This document shows, one piece after another, positions 48,792 to 60,845 of a stretch of DNA of 64,000 bases. Under the pieces are notes generated by a model that saw only the letters and a list, made by a program, of their open reading frames with translations, did no database searches and had not been told where the DNA came from. The position numbers and the translations under genes are program-made. The stretch comes from Reticulascus tulasneorum (Eukaryota; Ascomycota; Sordariomycetes; Glomerellales; Reticulascaceae). The first letter of the stretch is position 1. The number at the start of each line of letters is the position of its first letter. The stretch lies in assembly GCA_001557505.1 (NCBI GenBank), contig LSAX01000007.1:2666001-2730000 (forward strand), given 5' to 3'.

Positions 48792-51156
48792 CTAGAAAAA
48801 CTTTCCGGCGCCCTTTGAGGTGTCATGGTCCGAGTGGACGTGGACATCCTCTCGGGATCCCTGCTGAGAGATGACGTGGTCAGGTCGAAAGCCCTGAACG
48901 GGGCGATCCAAGCCATCGAAGCGACGGCCGGTTCTCTTGGCCATGAAGAATTGGTACGTAAGGCGAAGGGCCAACGCGCCGAACCCCCAGATCACGCTTC
49001 CCACGGGAGCAGCAACAAATGCGCCAAAAACACTCCAGTCGTCGGCGTAGAGACCTTGCTGGATGAGAAGGAGCTGTCCTCCCTGCTTTGCATCGCCGTA
49101 GTAGATCGTACCGAAAATGAATACAGTCAAGATGCCGCCCAAGCCGCCCACGATCACCTCAAACCCGCGCCACCAGTAGCAATGATCATTGAGGCCGATC
49201 ACGAGGACGGGGATGGTGCAGGCGGAGAGAAGATCGGAGATGAGGAAGATTTGAAGAACGCTTGGAGCTCGTATGGCTATGACGACAATGGGGACGATGA
49301 CCAGCACAACGGCAAGGCGAATCCACCAGATGTTCAGGCGGTTGCGGAACAGATCGTTGGAGGCGGTGGAGACCATGGCAGACTGGAAGCTGTCGAAGGC
49401 CGCGGTGCTGAGAGATACGACCATAACGAGAATGATGCCAACGACCCAGTTGGGGAGGTTTTGGAGGAGCATGAAGAATGCAACGGAGCCGTCCTGTGGC
49501 GGGTCGCCGGGCCAGGCACCAGACCAAGCGGCGATGAGGCCGGTGCTTCCAACAAGAGTCAAGATGCAGAGGATGGCGAAGGTGGCGATGGACACGCCGA
49601 TCCAGAGATCTTTGTCGGTTTTGGATGCGAAGGTCCGGAGCCAGAAGTTGGAGAGGAAGAAGTCGTTTGTCAGGATGCACACTGGGAGGATGTAAAGTAG
49701 TTGCCAGCCAAGCAGGCTCGGTTCCAGAAGGCCAGATGAATCAATGAGCGAACGGTCGATGTCGGTCTTGACGCCGATGGTGATGGTGGCAATGATAATC
49801 AGGCCGACGACCATACCGCCTTGGACAACGTCCGTCAGGAACGAGATCTTGAATCCGCCGAGGGCTTGTATTCGTGTTAGTGCCGTCCACATAAAGCGGA
49901 TGTAAGTCGACTTACAGGTGTAAATTGTCGTAACGACACATTCCACGATGATCACCGGGAGGCCGTCCAGGCTCGTCAACGCGGTGACGACTTGCCCGAT
50001 AGCAGACAACTCGGCAATCATGTACAGGAAGAGTGTCACGAGCGTCATGAAGCTGAGGTACAGCATGGTGGCGACTCCATAGCGCTGGCGGGTCCACTCC
50101 GTAAGGACGAAGCCCTCGGGACACTTCCTGCGGATGATGGGGCCGAGGTAGGCGAATATGAGCAGAGGCAAAGCCGAAGACAGAGCATAGACAAGCATGC
50201 CCTGGACTCCCGCGATGGTGGCCAGCTGCGGGTATGCGAACAAGATGCCGGATCCAAGGGCTGGGATGGTCAGTATGGTCTGAGTTGGTTAGGGGGGAGG
50301 GAGGGGGGAGGGCGATCGGAGCGGCAAGCACGTTTCCCACGCAAGCATTAACTTGATCGAGTATTACGGTACAATCTCAGCTTCATTTCCACAGACGTCG
50401 GTATCTCCCCCTTGCCCATAAAGGGCAGAGGGTTGGATCCCGAAGTGTGCTTCAAATCCGCGCCCGTAGTGAGCCGCATCCTCTACCCGTCCCGACAAGC
50501 CCTCTGCCCCGACCGACTACTCCAAAGCAGAAGAGGGCGCAGAGAGACAAGGCGGGCTGAGCGAGGACTGATTGATCTTGGGTACGAACCTGCCTGTCAG
50601 TTTCGTCGTCACGATCTCATCTCATACTCTCGTCGCAGCGTCCGAGGTCTTTTCGTCAAGTTTTTTACTCTTGCCCGTTTTCATGCCATTGTCTTGCTAC
50701 CGCTCTGGATCTCCGGAATGTTTTTTTGGTGGCTGTGAGCGCTTAGCGTCTCTACTCACCGGAGGCGATGAAGTTGAGGGCGAGGGGGAAAGCTGGACAG
50801 GGGTTAGTAGGTGATGTTTCCTTGAGATGTGGGCGCGACGCGGGGGAAAAGAGGGAATGAAGCTGTGATGATCATCTTGCAACTCCGGTCTCAACCCCAA
50901 GTCGCTCGCATGAAGGGTTCCTGACCCGTCTGAGTCCGGTTGGCGGAGAGGAATTCTCCCTTGGACTGGTGGCGGAACTTCCAAGCTATCCCCGTCCCTA
51001 ACACACTGGCGAGTCGCAAAGTATTAGTATTCCAGTTGCTTGCATCACGCCCAGCGGCATCAGGTTTGAGGGAATTGATCGCGGCATGGCGTACAGAAAA
51101 GCTCCATAAGTGACGTAGATGATGGCATTCGATGCCTGGAAAGACGGTTGACCCAT
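48792..51156 (-). CDS. Sodium:solute symporter (SSS) family transporter
   Basis: Minus strand, five exons rebuilt: 51156-51095, 51005-50926, 50792-50760 (33 nt), 50260-49916 and 49864-48792, with introns of 89, 133, 499 and 51 bp. Phases agree and give 530 residues. The joined N-terminus reads into one continuous membrane protein: the second, third and fourth exons supply ANRTQT, AFPLALNFIASA and LGSGILFAYPQ. About 13 transmembrane helices follow. LGPIIRRKCPEGFVLTEW and TSLGGFKISFLTDVVQG are typical of the fungal branch of SSS proteins distantly related to the Dur3 urea/polyamine transporter. The substrate is unknown. The cytosolic C-terminus is His- and Asp-rich. The 499-bp intron is far longer than others in the window. 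Confidence 0.88.
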
Positions 51157-54100
51157 CGTTGAGCTCTCAATTGGCGCGGATCCGTCGAGAAAAGGATTTT
51201 AATTCAGCTCTTTGGTGTATGGCAACGGTGTGAGGTCAAAGATGTGAGATAAGAGGGTGGGTTTTCGCGGGAGTGGTCTGATAGATCGGATGAGAGGCGC
51301 CAATGGCTATTTATCTCATATTACACTGGAGAAATACTACCTAGTCCAACTAGTACATAAAAAATAAAACAGCTTGTGGGCGATTACATGAGAAAGACGC
51401 CGTATGACCGGCTTCAGATCCGGCCTTACACTACGAGATAGGACTAGAGGAGATCCATAGTGTGGGGGTTTTAGCACCAACCCTGTCCGTGATCGACCGC
51501 TGATATGCGCAGAGTGTGCCGCCGTCGTTCTGCACCCTTTTCTGCATGCATGTTTAAGCTCTCCTCCCTCTCGCGCGAGACAGACAAGGACACACCCGAA
51601 GCGGCAGTCTATGCCGATGAGCTTTTCGCCCACGATGGTTTTGCGCACTCCTCTGGCCACAGTGGAGATGGGTGTGCAGTGGTCTTAGTAAGACATTTGC
51701 TAGTTCGTCGGTTTTGAGAAGTTGGTCCCAGCACTCTGGGACTGGCTCGCTTGCATGCACCCCATGGCCGCTTTGGATCTGTGCAGGATTAGGAAGTGCG
51801 CCTACTATTTGCATGAGATGTTGAATTTAGTCATTGATTCGCAACGTCGAAGCGGGTGCAGCTGCTCTTGCTTCGCGTCCGATCTGCCGCTGTCGATCTA
51901 TTTCAATGAATATCTACACCACAGGCAGAGTCCATGGATTGCCCCTCCTTCGCACTATCATTATTCTGACCGTGGCAAACTTGAGCTCGCTGACCTCGGC
52001 GAGAAGCGCCGCCCTCTCCTTGTTTCTCTGCTCCCGTAGAAGAACAATCCACAAGCCACTGCAAATCCTCACCTTGTGCCATCTTTTGTCATCCGTATCA
52101 TGGCCCTAGGAGTGATGGGACAACTGCCCTCCCATCGCCAGTCTTGAGATACTAACCGGCAGGACTCTAATGCCCAGCTCAATGTCCCCAAGACCTGGTT
52201 TCGCCACATCCATCCGTGATTGAAATCAGAAGACCTGGGAGACTGACTGGTGCTCCCCGTCCGAAGATAGACTTGATATTCAGTGATTGCCTCGATCATT
52301 TTTCTGTCGTGGGACGACTAACAGAGGCAAGTTCGAACGTCAACACCACGGCCGCCTGCATTCTCCAGGCCACAGACTCCCTACGCAAGGCAAGCAGTAT
52401 CCTTCTTCGGTGGCAGCAACCTTACCAGTGCGACTCCTTCTAGTTGATCCGCTCAAAGCATGATGCTTGCCTTACTTGGCTCGCTTGAGCTTTGGCTTCC
52501 AGCTTTAAGGGGATCCTCATGCCACTCGTCAACGGTGCGGTTTGGGGCAAGGGGTAACTGTAACGAGCAATCCTGGCTTCTTCATGCCGGGGTTTCTAGC
52601 GTCCTGATCTTGCCCATCTTAGGTAGACTAGCAATCGCCTCCTGAGCACATCGTAATCTATCTCGTGTCCAACTACGATCGCGTGATATCGCTCTTCTGT
52701 CCCTGCCGGGCCACTGGCTAGACTCATGCCTGCTTTCCCGGCTAAGAGTAATACGTGTTCGGGTCATGATAAAGTCTGCGCATAAGGATAAGACTGCTTC
52801 TGAGGCTAGTCTGAAGTTAAACCCCCCCGTTAGATGTGTTCCCCGTGAATCTGATGATAATCGACCGCACGTGGTGAGTATATCCTACCCAGAACTCTTC
52901 ATCACTCACGGGGCCCAAGGATGTACGAAATGGCTTGAAGGGGCGGTTATAGACCAGAGCTACAAACTTCGCGATCAAGGGCAAGAAGTCTTGCTAGGTT
53001 CTCTACAGCACAGTTTCATTTTATATACTCTTCCTTCGTCGATTGCTTAGTGGCATGTTATGCTAACCGTTTATCCCATGTCTCGCCAGAGAAATCATGT
53101 CAGCTTCCTAGACACGACCATTGGTCTGCTTAATGTATCAGGCATCTCAAAATGGCGTACAGCTGAGCCGCAGTGCGGTGAAGCATCTTTGTGGTCTGCG
53201 CTTACTAGGGATGTCTAGTCTGGCATCTGCTTTCAGCCGCAATGCCGCGGTGTTTGGGTAGCTAGGGACGCCAGACCCCATCTCCGATTCGGATCGGCAG
53301 CAGTAGCTCCACCCATGGTTAGCTCCGAGATCCCGAGTGCCACTTCGTTTTCCTAGCATTGGGCCGGAGGGCACTCGGAGCAACATGCGGCCCCGACATG
53401 GAATACTACGACTTCATCTCGGCATCGGAAGACAATTGCACCCTCTGTCATGCCACAGTGTGGAGTATGTGAGGTTTTAGGCCCAATTTTGCAAGTCAAT
53501 CTTGGACTTCGTTTTCGTCTTAGTGCTACAGTGTAGTTCTGGAAGTCCAGCCTTTACATCACGGTTCTAATCCTATTGCCTAAAGCCAGCGTCGTATGTT
53601 GAATCCGGATATCGAATACCCAAGTTACGCATGAACTTGGGATGTCTGCAAATCGCCCTTTGGCTTGTCTTAATCATTTAATCGCACTGTCCAATATCCA
53701 AGACAAAGAGACCTACTATGTTGCATACACTCCTTGCTGCATGGCTTGAGTTGAGTATCCTGACAAAATGTGCAGGATTGGCAAACACCGCTGCATTTGT
53801 GCTTTGTCAAGTACGGAACTTCGAACCAATTGTCTTCTTACTGACATGTTCCTGAATTGTCCTTCACCGCGCCAGCGGTCAAGTATGATGGCGACCTCTG
53901 ATTCCAGGGCAGTATACTAGAAGATCAATGCGCGCTCTCCCTGATATGCCCAGTTCACTGATGTGAACTTTCTAGATGAGGTGCCAAGCACTATATCATC
54001 AAAGATTCCAGCTCTTGCCGCGCTTCTAACAATCACCGTCACATATCCTCTCCGGGCAGAGCCGGCCTAGCGCCATGGCTGTTCTACTTCTAAAATACAT

Positions 54101-55181
54101 ACCTTACCTATCCCATACTAGCTACTTTCAAATCTGTCTCCCCTGCGTGGTCTGAGATATGTCCTGTTCTGGGAATATTTCTGCTGTCTTTCACCCGGTT
54201 TTCGGGACATCTGTTTTCTGCGTCTCCTTTTCAGAACCCGGAACTTTCCACCGTCCACATAATCCCCCTCTTCTAATATAGGATCACCACTTTTACCAAG
54301 CACGGCACACGCAACATAACAACAAGGCTGCTTGCTCATTGTTCCACACCACGACGTTCCCTGTCATAAAGCTGATAGTTCTGAGGTCACCAAGGCTGGG
54401 CCAAACGCCGAGTACTACTTTTGTGAGCCAATGGCACGGTTTCGCCCGGTCTATTTCTCACCACCACGCAACATCTTCAGATGAAATAACGCACCATCGT
54501 CAACGAATTGTGGTCTTTGAGTTTTAATATACTATATCAAGGTTCCTAGTGCCCCTTTATCTCGCTTCCACGGCCAATTCGCATCTCAAGCAACCTGTCG
54601 TGCCATTGAATGCAGTAAGTAGTGTGTGCGAGTGTTCATGCGGGTCCAACCCAGCACGATGACATCGCCCATAACCGTCCAGTTACGTCCATTCACGTCT
54701 TCCAAGTGCTCTAGATGCTTCCGCGGATAGAGTCAGGCGCTCGCACAAGCCCCCCACCGATCTGGACAAGTCCCAACGATCTTGAAGCCGTTAGTCATCG
54801 TTGGGGATCGTGGGTGTTGAGTTCAAGCTGTCGAGGAAACCACCCGCGACTCCTGACACACTGATGGACCCGCCTTATCCTCGCGCAACTGCCCCTATCG
54901 ACAGTTCAACTGCGCAGATCACCTGAGGGACCCACGTTTCTTAACAAATTCACCAGAGCTCTCGCCTTTCTTCCAAAATCCCCCTCCCCTTCATCATCGC
55001 AAACAACCTCGACGTGTTTTCGATTCCGTGATCCCCAACCTCTCCAATCCTTCCCCTTCATCCATCTCTGTCTATCATACTACTCTTGACACTCGTTGTC
55101 ACATTACTCCCTACTCTTTGTTTCGAAGAAATCTCTCATAGTTGTCCAACTTTTGAACCTTCTCACCAACTGACCTTCAAG
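51157..55181. other. 4.0-kb gene-free region
   Basis: Between divergent genes. The frames present (up to 107 codons) have no motifs and no codon-like pattern. No repeat family, tRNA or transposon terminus was recognised. The last about 250 bases (54930-55180) are CT-rich and must contain the leader of the RRM gene. Confidence 0.5.
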
Positions 55182-57915
55182 ATGTCTTCCAACAAGGTGA
55201 CATTCGAGGAGGAGCAGGCCGCGGCCCGCTCCATCATCCATGGTACCGAGTATATGCCTCCCAGAGGCGGCGAGAGTCTCTTGCTCTCGCCTAGTCAGAT
55301 GTCTCCTCGTCGATCTGGTGGTGGTAAGTCTGCTCATTTCTTGACATCATCACTCCTGTCCTGAAAACACCACGAGCTTCAACTCCCTGTCCCAGCCGGT
55401 TTTATCTGCTTCCCGCCCAAATCTTGTCAGTTCTCCTTCAAAGGGTCTGATTCCAAAATTCAAACCCCAAGGTACGAGCTCCGAGGCTCGCGTCTGTGGC
55501 GCGCGGTTCGGAGTTCGCGTCTCATCGCGCTATCCCTTTACCTCTACACTTCCTCTCCCATCTGAGCATCATCATGGGTCTCAATAAGAAGACACTCGCG
55601 ATATTCTACGTGGCTGCCATACCCTGGTTCTCACTTTCTTCATTGTCCCAAGTCTCACAACTCAGATAATCATCCCTTCCTCTGCTTCGTGTTTTAAGCA
55701 GAGTTGCGGGCATCAGTCCGCAGTGACCAACTTACTTACTTCCTTTGCAGGTGCTCGCTTGGACAATTTGTCGCTTGACGGATCGCCTCTGTCTGAACGA
55801 CCCAAGCTGTAAGTTATCCCTGTCTTGGGAGTATTTTCTCCTGATCGACACTAACATCGACTAGTCATGGCAACACTCCGTCCACTGACGTTTCGATGTC
55901 ACCTGGACATCCCATCATGTAAGTCGCTCTCATTTGAATCTTTTCGCCATTTTGCGCACTGCTCACAAGAGATAGCCGCAACCCAGGCATCGCTCAGAAT
56001 GGCCAAGGTTCGAATGCGTTTACAGCCGCGCTCCGACAGTCTGTCCCTTCAGCCTCGTAAGTTCAGAGCCTTGTCTCATCTAGCTTCTTTCTAATACCAG
56101 GGCTTATAGCACCTCTTTCAACCCTAATCATCGACATGTCCCTGCTGAAGATGATGTTTTCCAAGGTGGCCCCGCCCAGGAGCGTCCTTACATCTCTTCT
56201 CACCAGGCCGGCGCAATCCTTCCCGCTCGGGAGGGAGACCATTCACCAACTCGAGCGATCATGGCTCATCGTGAATCGCGTATGCAAGTTGGACCTGTCG
56301 CAAACAGCATTGAGCGGAGCCGTTCCAACGGTGCTCTGCAGCAAGTTCCTCGCCACACCGTCGGCGGAGTTGATGCTCAGGCCAGATACCCACCGACTGC
56401 CTGCGTCTTCGTTGCAAAGTAAGTTCATGCCAGTAGTATATCTGAGGTGGCTAACTCGTCCCAGTCTCGCAGAAAACCAAGACGACAAGGCGCTTGAAGC
56501 AGCCATCGTCAAGGCGTTCCGCAGATTCGGCATGGTCTTCGTCAAGATTCGACGAGACAGAAGCAGAATGCCGTTTGCATTCTGCCAGTACACCGTGAGT
56601 ATCTCTTTGACTACAGTTGTTTTATTCATTTCTTGCTTACACATGGGACAGCGAGAGGAAGACGCCGTCATGGCCCTGGAACATGGCAAGGGCTTGCTGA
56701 TTTTCGGCAGACCATGCCGAACCGAACCAGTTCGAGCCAATTGTGAGTATATCCTCTTGGGCGAAGCTTCACTTCATTCCTAACTTTTATATTTCTGTCA
56801 GTGGGCTTCGTTGTCTATAGAGCTGATCGACAGGGCATTTCGACCCATGAGGTCCGCGCTCTAATGGAGCCTTTCGGCACCTTGTCGCGTTGCGAGATCC
56901 TTCATGAAGATGTCCAGAACCTCTTGGGTCTCCCAATGGCCGCTCGTGTGGACTACAGAATGTATGATGCACGCCGAGATGTTCAGCAAGCGCTCAGATT
57001 TGAACGCGACTACATTGTCAGACCCTATGACCCAAGACAGGGCCTTCACAGCAGGCGAAACAACGACGAGGAGTACCTGTCGCAGTATGACAAGGACCGA
57101 AAGTCCATCTTCATTGGAAACTTGTCCCCCTCGGTCACTGAAGAAGAAGTCCGAGTCCTAGCTGAAGACTGCGGCCGCGTCGTTAGTGTCCAACTCAAGA
57201 GAGTTGAGGGAAAGAATGGTGAGTCAAGTGAAAATGTTTGATGGATTGAATCGGAAGCTAACCTGCCTGATATCTAGGATGCCGATGCTTTGCGTTCGTC
57301 CAGTTTGAGCGGCCTGATACCCCAGATGTCGCAGTGGAGCGTTACGTGAGTAAATACGCTCTAATACTTTGTCTTTGGTTTTAACACTGTCCACAGAATG
57401 GTAACGAGTTCAACGGAACCATCCTCAGAGTTGAACGAAAGGTCGAACGTGACAACACGACCGTTCATCGCACTAGGCCCGGCATCATGCCAGCTCCCTC
57501 TCCCCTGCGACGCGTCAACCACGTCAACGTCTCCATCAATGGCTCTGAGATGCCTTCAACTCCTGCAAAGAATCCTGCGGACCAGGCGATGGAGCAGACC
57601 GGAGTGAATGCCGGCGTCGCGCCCCCATTTGCACCACCACCCTCCATGGGCATGCCCGCTTGGAGCCCCTACACTAACATGATGATGCCCATGACTCCAA
57701 CTACACCTTCCATGATGACGCCTTCCATGATGTCACCTCCCATGATGTCACCTTACGGTGGTTACGGCATGTATTCTCCATTCACAATGGTTGACCCCTA
57801 CATGTATACGTATTCGTCACCCATGGTCATGAATATGGCCCATATGGCTGCGGCTATTCCTGAGACGAATGAGGATGAAGAGCAGCAGGCTGAGGAAGAA
57901 GATGAGGAGAAGTAG
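55182..57915 (+). CDS. Three-RRM RNA-binding protein (Rim4-like architecture)
   Basis: Ten exons: 55182-55323, 55751-55808, 55865-55918, 55976-56056, 56110-56418, 56465-56594, 56652-56742, 56802-57218, 57278-57345 and 57397-57915. All nine introns are GT-AG, phases agree, and the product is 622 residues. The N-terminal 200 residues are disordered. RRM1 (about 208-285) starts ACVFVANLAENQ; a second RRM-like fold (about 289-370) starts LGFVVYRADRQG; RRM3 (about 386-465) has RNP2 SIFIGNL and RNP1-like CFAFVQF. The tail (about 535-605) is Met/Pro/Tyr-rich and the end is acidic. The layout recalls yeast Rim4, a translational repressor of meiotic mRNAs, but orthology is only suggested. The first intron is 427 bp, the others 46-59 bp. 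Confidence 0.9.
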
Positions 57916-58696
57916 TCCTATCATCAAGCATCGTTCGTACCCCATGGATGGGGTAACAGTCAGAGAGTTTGCCTATCGAACGCCTCTATTTGGGTTCTTG
58001 GGAGATTCTCTAATACCGGGCAAAGTTGTTTAAGTTCCCAGGTCAGGTTTTCGGAACACTTCTTTCGTCTGGATGTACAGTAACGCATAAACTTCACTTC
58101 TCGTTTCGGTTTTAGGGCAAGAAAGAAGAAATGAAAAGATTTCTTCACATTCTGTTTTCGTGCTGTGCCATGTGTGCCTTTTCATGTCTTCAAGGTATAT
58201 ACTTGAGTGGTACAGGTCTCTGACAGTTTGCAAACTGTGTGTCGACGTCTGTGTAAAGCAGGCGTATTTATTCGAGAGCCCCTTGCTGGACTCTTCTTGT
58301 GGTATCATGACGAACGGTGCGATGCATTGACAAACGCTAATGTAATGATGGCGAGAAGGCATTTGAGTCGTGGCGGTTGAGGCTCGGGTTTAGCGAGGGA
58401 TCTTTCCGGGACCCGGCCAAATCCGCGTCTCCACACAAGTTTCGTAGAACCCATTTAACCCATCATCAATCATTTTCGACCTCTGCAGCCGTCAACTACG
58501 TACCACAATTGATTTGACATTCAGAAATCCAGTACGAAGCCTTGACAGCAGCTTCTCCTCGAAATAGACCGGGCTGTACCGTCTTGATTCCATCTCCCCA
58601 TGCCCTTTCGTCTACGGTGAGCCACCTAGGCTCCAGCGACTCCTCTGATCTCCCGCCGCTGTTCTACACCTCGTGTGGTTCTGAGACGACTTGAAG
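57916..58696. other. Intergenic region
   Basis: 780 bases between tandem genes, with 3' UTR and promoter; no coding signal on either strand. Confidence 0.55.
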
Positions 58697-59566
58697 ATGC
58701 GCGCGACGCCGGCGCTGGGTAGAGGCTTCTGGAGCCGAAGCGCTGATGAGCTCAAGCGTCTCTCAAACATTGGTAACCCTCAGGCGCATTTGATTCCCCC
58801 TAGATCCAATCGCTGACGACAGTCTTTGGCAGCTTTCAAGCTTGAAGCTATCAAAGGCCCTTCTGGTCCTTATATACTACATGACTTCCGCGATCCCGAT
58901 GCTATAGAGTCATGCAAGGTCATGTCTGACGAGGAGATTGGTGGCTTCTCGCAAAGCAACCTCGAATGGGTGCCGTTTGAATCTCACTCTGAATCAACGA
59001 CTGCCCCCGAGACAAGTCCCGTAGGCTACGCACGATTTCACGGCTCCATATCGACTGAATTGCCCAAAGACCGACTAAACATTCAGAGATCCGGCTTCGC
59101 AGCCTGGCGGACGGAAGATCGGCGGTCTACAATCTTTGGCAAGTCGATCTGGGATATCGACCCTTTCTCTTACCTCGCCATGCGGATCAAGTCGGATGGG
59201 CGGGCATACTTCATCAATGTGCAGACGGAGAGCATAGAGCCTACTGATCTACACCAGCATCGGTTGTTTGCGAAGAGACCGGGCGAGTGGGAGACAGTAC
59301 TGATCAAGTGGAACGACTTTGTGAGGACGAATCACGGTTTTGTGGTGGAGCCGCAGACGGAGATCCTGAGACAAAAGGTTAGCAGCCTCGGAATTGGTCT
59401 GACGGACCGGGTGCCGGGGCCATTCGAGCTTTGCATTGAGCGAATTTGGGCTACGAACAACCCAAGGGATATCGGGGAGGGAGAGGTTGACGATGTGAAG
59501 GAGCCAACGGACGGGGAGTTGACAAATCGACAAGGGAAGAAGATACGGTGGAAGGGTGTTGAGTGA
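58697..59566 (+). CDS. cia30: Complex I intermediate-associated protein 30
   Basis: Two exons, 58697-58772 and 58833-59566 (intron 60 bp), give 269 residues. CIA30 is a mitochondrial assembly factor that binds an intermediate of NADH:ubiquinone oxidoreductase and leaves before the complex is finished. The N-terminus is short and basic (MRATPALGRGFWSRS), fitting a mitochondrial presequence. The CIA30 domain runs from about 30 to 225: LHDFRDPDAIESC, GYARFHGSIS, RSGFAAWRT, YLAMRIKSDGRAYFINVQTE and WETVLIKWNDFVRTNHG are conserved landmarks. The gene fits an aerobic fungus with complex I. Confidence 0.95.
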
Positions 59567-60845
59567 TATCTCAATATGGTCGAAGGGGAACAAAGCCATC
59601 TATGGGACATTAGGTGGAATGTCTTCAAGGCCATGAAAGGGTCAGACGGAATAACACCAGACCAGCCTCATACGATGAATACCGAGAGGCAATGCTGCGA
59701 CAAGACAGCGAGACGTTGGATGGCAGAAATACTGTTGAGTATTGTAAGGGCTGGCAAAAAGGTTGCCCTGGAATTATACCCATTACCAGTGTCACCATGT
59801 ACGAACAGAAGACATGTCGGAAGACATGATGCATATTAAGCCACAACTATGCTTGCTCAGCAGCCCAATCAGTTGCTTGGAGGCTTATATCACGATGCCT
59901 TGAATCACTGCCCTTTAGCATCGATAAACCATGTTTTATATAGAGCGGAGATGGCCCGAGGTTCTGTGCAGTCAGGACAATTAAGAACACTCCGAGGGCA
60001 TATCCGAGGGCGTGGCTCAGAGCAATGTCCAAAGCGTCATAGAGGACAGCAGTCAAACCTCGATATGAAATTGCTCCCCCATTCACATATCACCCGACTT
60101 ACGGTACTGTAATTTAATTAAGTGATGTTCAAGACACCTCTTCCAGGAGAGTAGAGTGATGCAACCGGGAATGTCCCAAGGCTGTGTAACTTTGGTAACA
60201 ACGCAGATCCGGAGGCAAGACTGCAGAGAACCCTTTCCCATCCCTAACTTGTCCGTGGGAGTCTAGCAGCAACTCGACACCTGCAACTTAGCTATGTCTA
60301 GTACAAGTAAGTTATCACTCACCCTTTCCACTCTGGGAAACCCACGAGAATGAAATCCAGACTCAGAAGAGTGGGTGTGGTTTAGTTGATTGGTCAAAAT
60401 TCCAGTTGTTGTATTTTGGACCAATCACGCTCGAGAATCGCGCCTTTGGCAGACAGCGCACGCGAACTAATAACCCTTCCATTCTCACATCAACACTCAA
60501 CCTCGAGGGGAGTAGCACTCTGGAAGCAGCTGAACGAATAATCTTCTTCCTTCTCATTTCGATATCTATCATTGCCCTTGTACAGAGGGTTTCATTTGCA
60601 GTCTAACTTACTCTTGTATCACGCTGCATTTGCCATTTCACAGAACCTGACCTACCTATCCACAAGACATGCGTCTTCCAGGCAGTCCGCGGCTTAATAC
60701 CCCCCTTACAGAACCCTCCTCATGACAGCTACCTTCAGTCAAATTACTCTTTCGACTGGACTTACACAGTTCGGCCTTATCATCCTCCCTCTCCCCCATC
60801 TTATTACACCCAAACCACCCACTCACATCCACGGCATTTTGAGCT
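59567..60845. other. Intergenic region
   Basis: About 1.3 kb between tandem genes. Short frames only; a CT-rich leader precedes the APC5 start. Confidence 0.55.

Noticed and set aside
48825..49700. 291-codon plus-strand frame, Glu/Asp/Gly-rich
   Set aside because: It is the antisense shadow of the SSS symporter's last exon; the minus strand has clear transmembrane and family motifs.
50329..50348. Alternative first exon MLAWET for the symporter (ATG at 50348, minus)
   Set aside because: It is in frame with exon 4, but the upstream exons give the family's AFPLALNFIASALGSGILF continuity, which this one lacks.
53398..53469. Short plus-strand frame MEYYDFISASEDNCTLCHAT
   Set aside because: Peptide-like text, but it stops after 24 codons, has no clear splice continuation and lies in a gene-free region.
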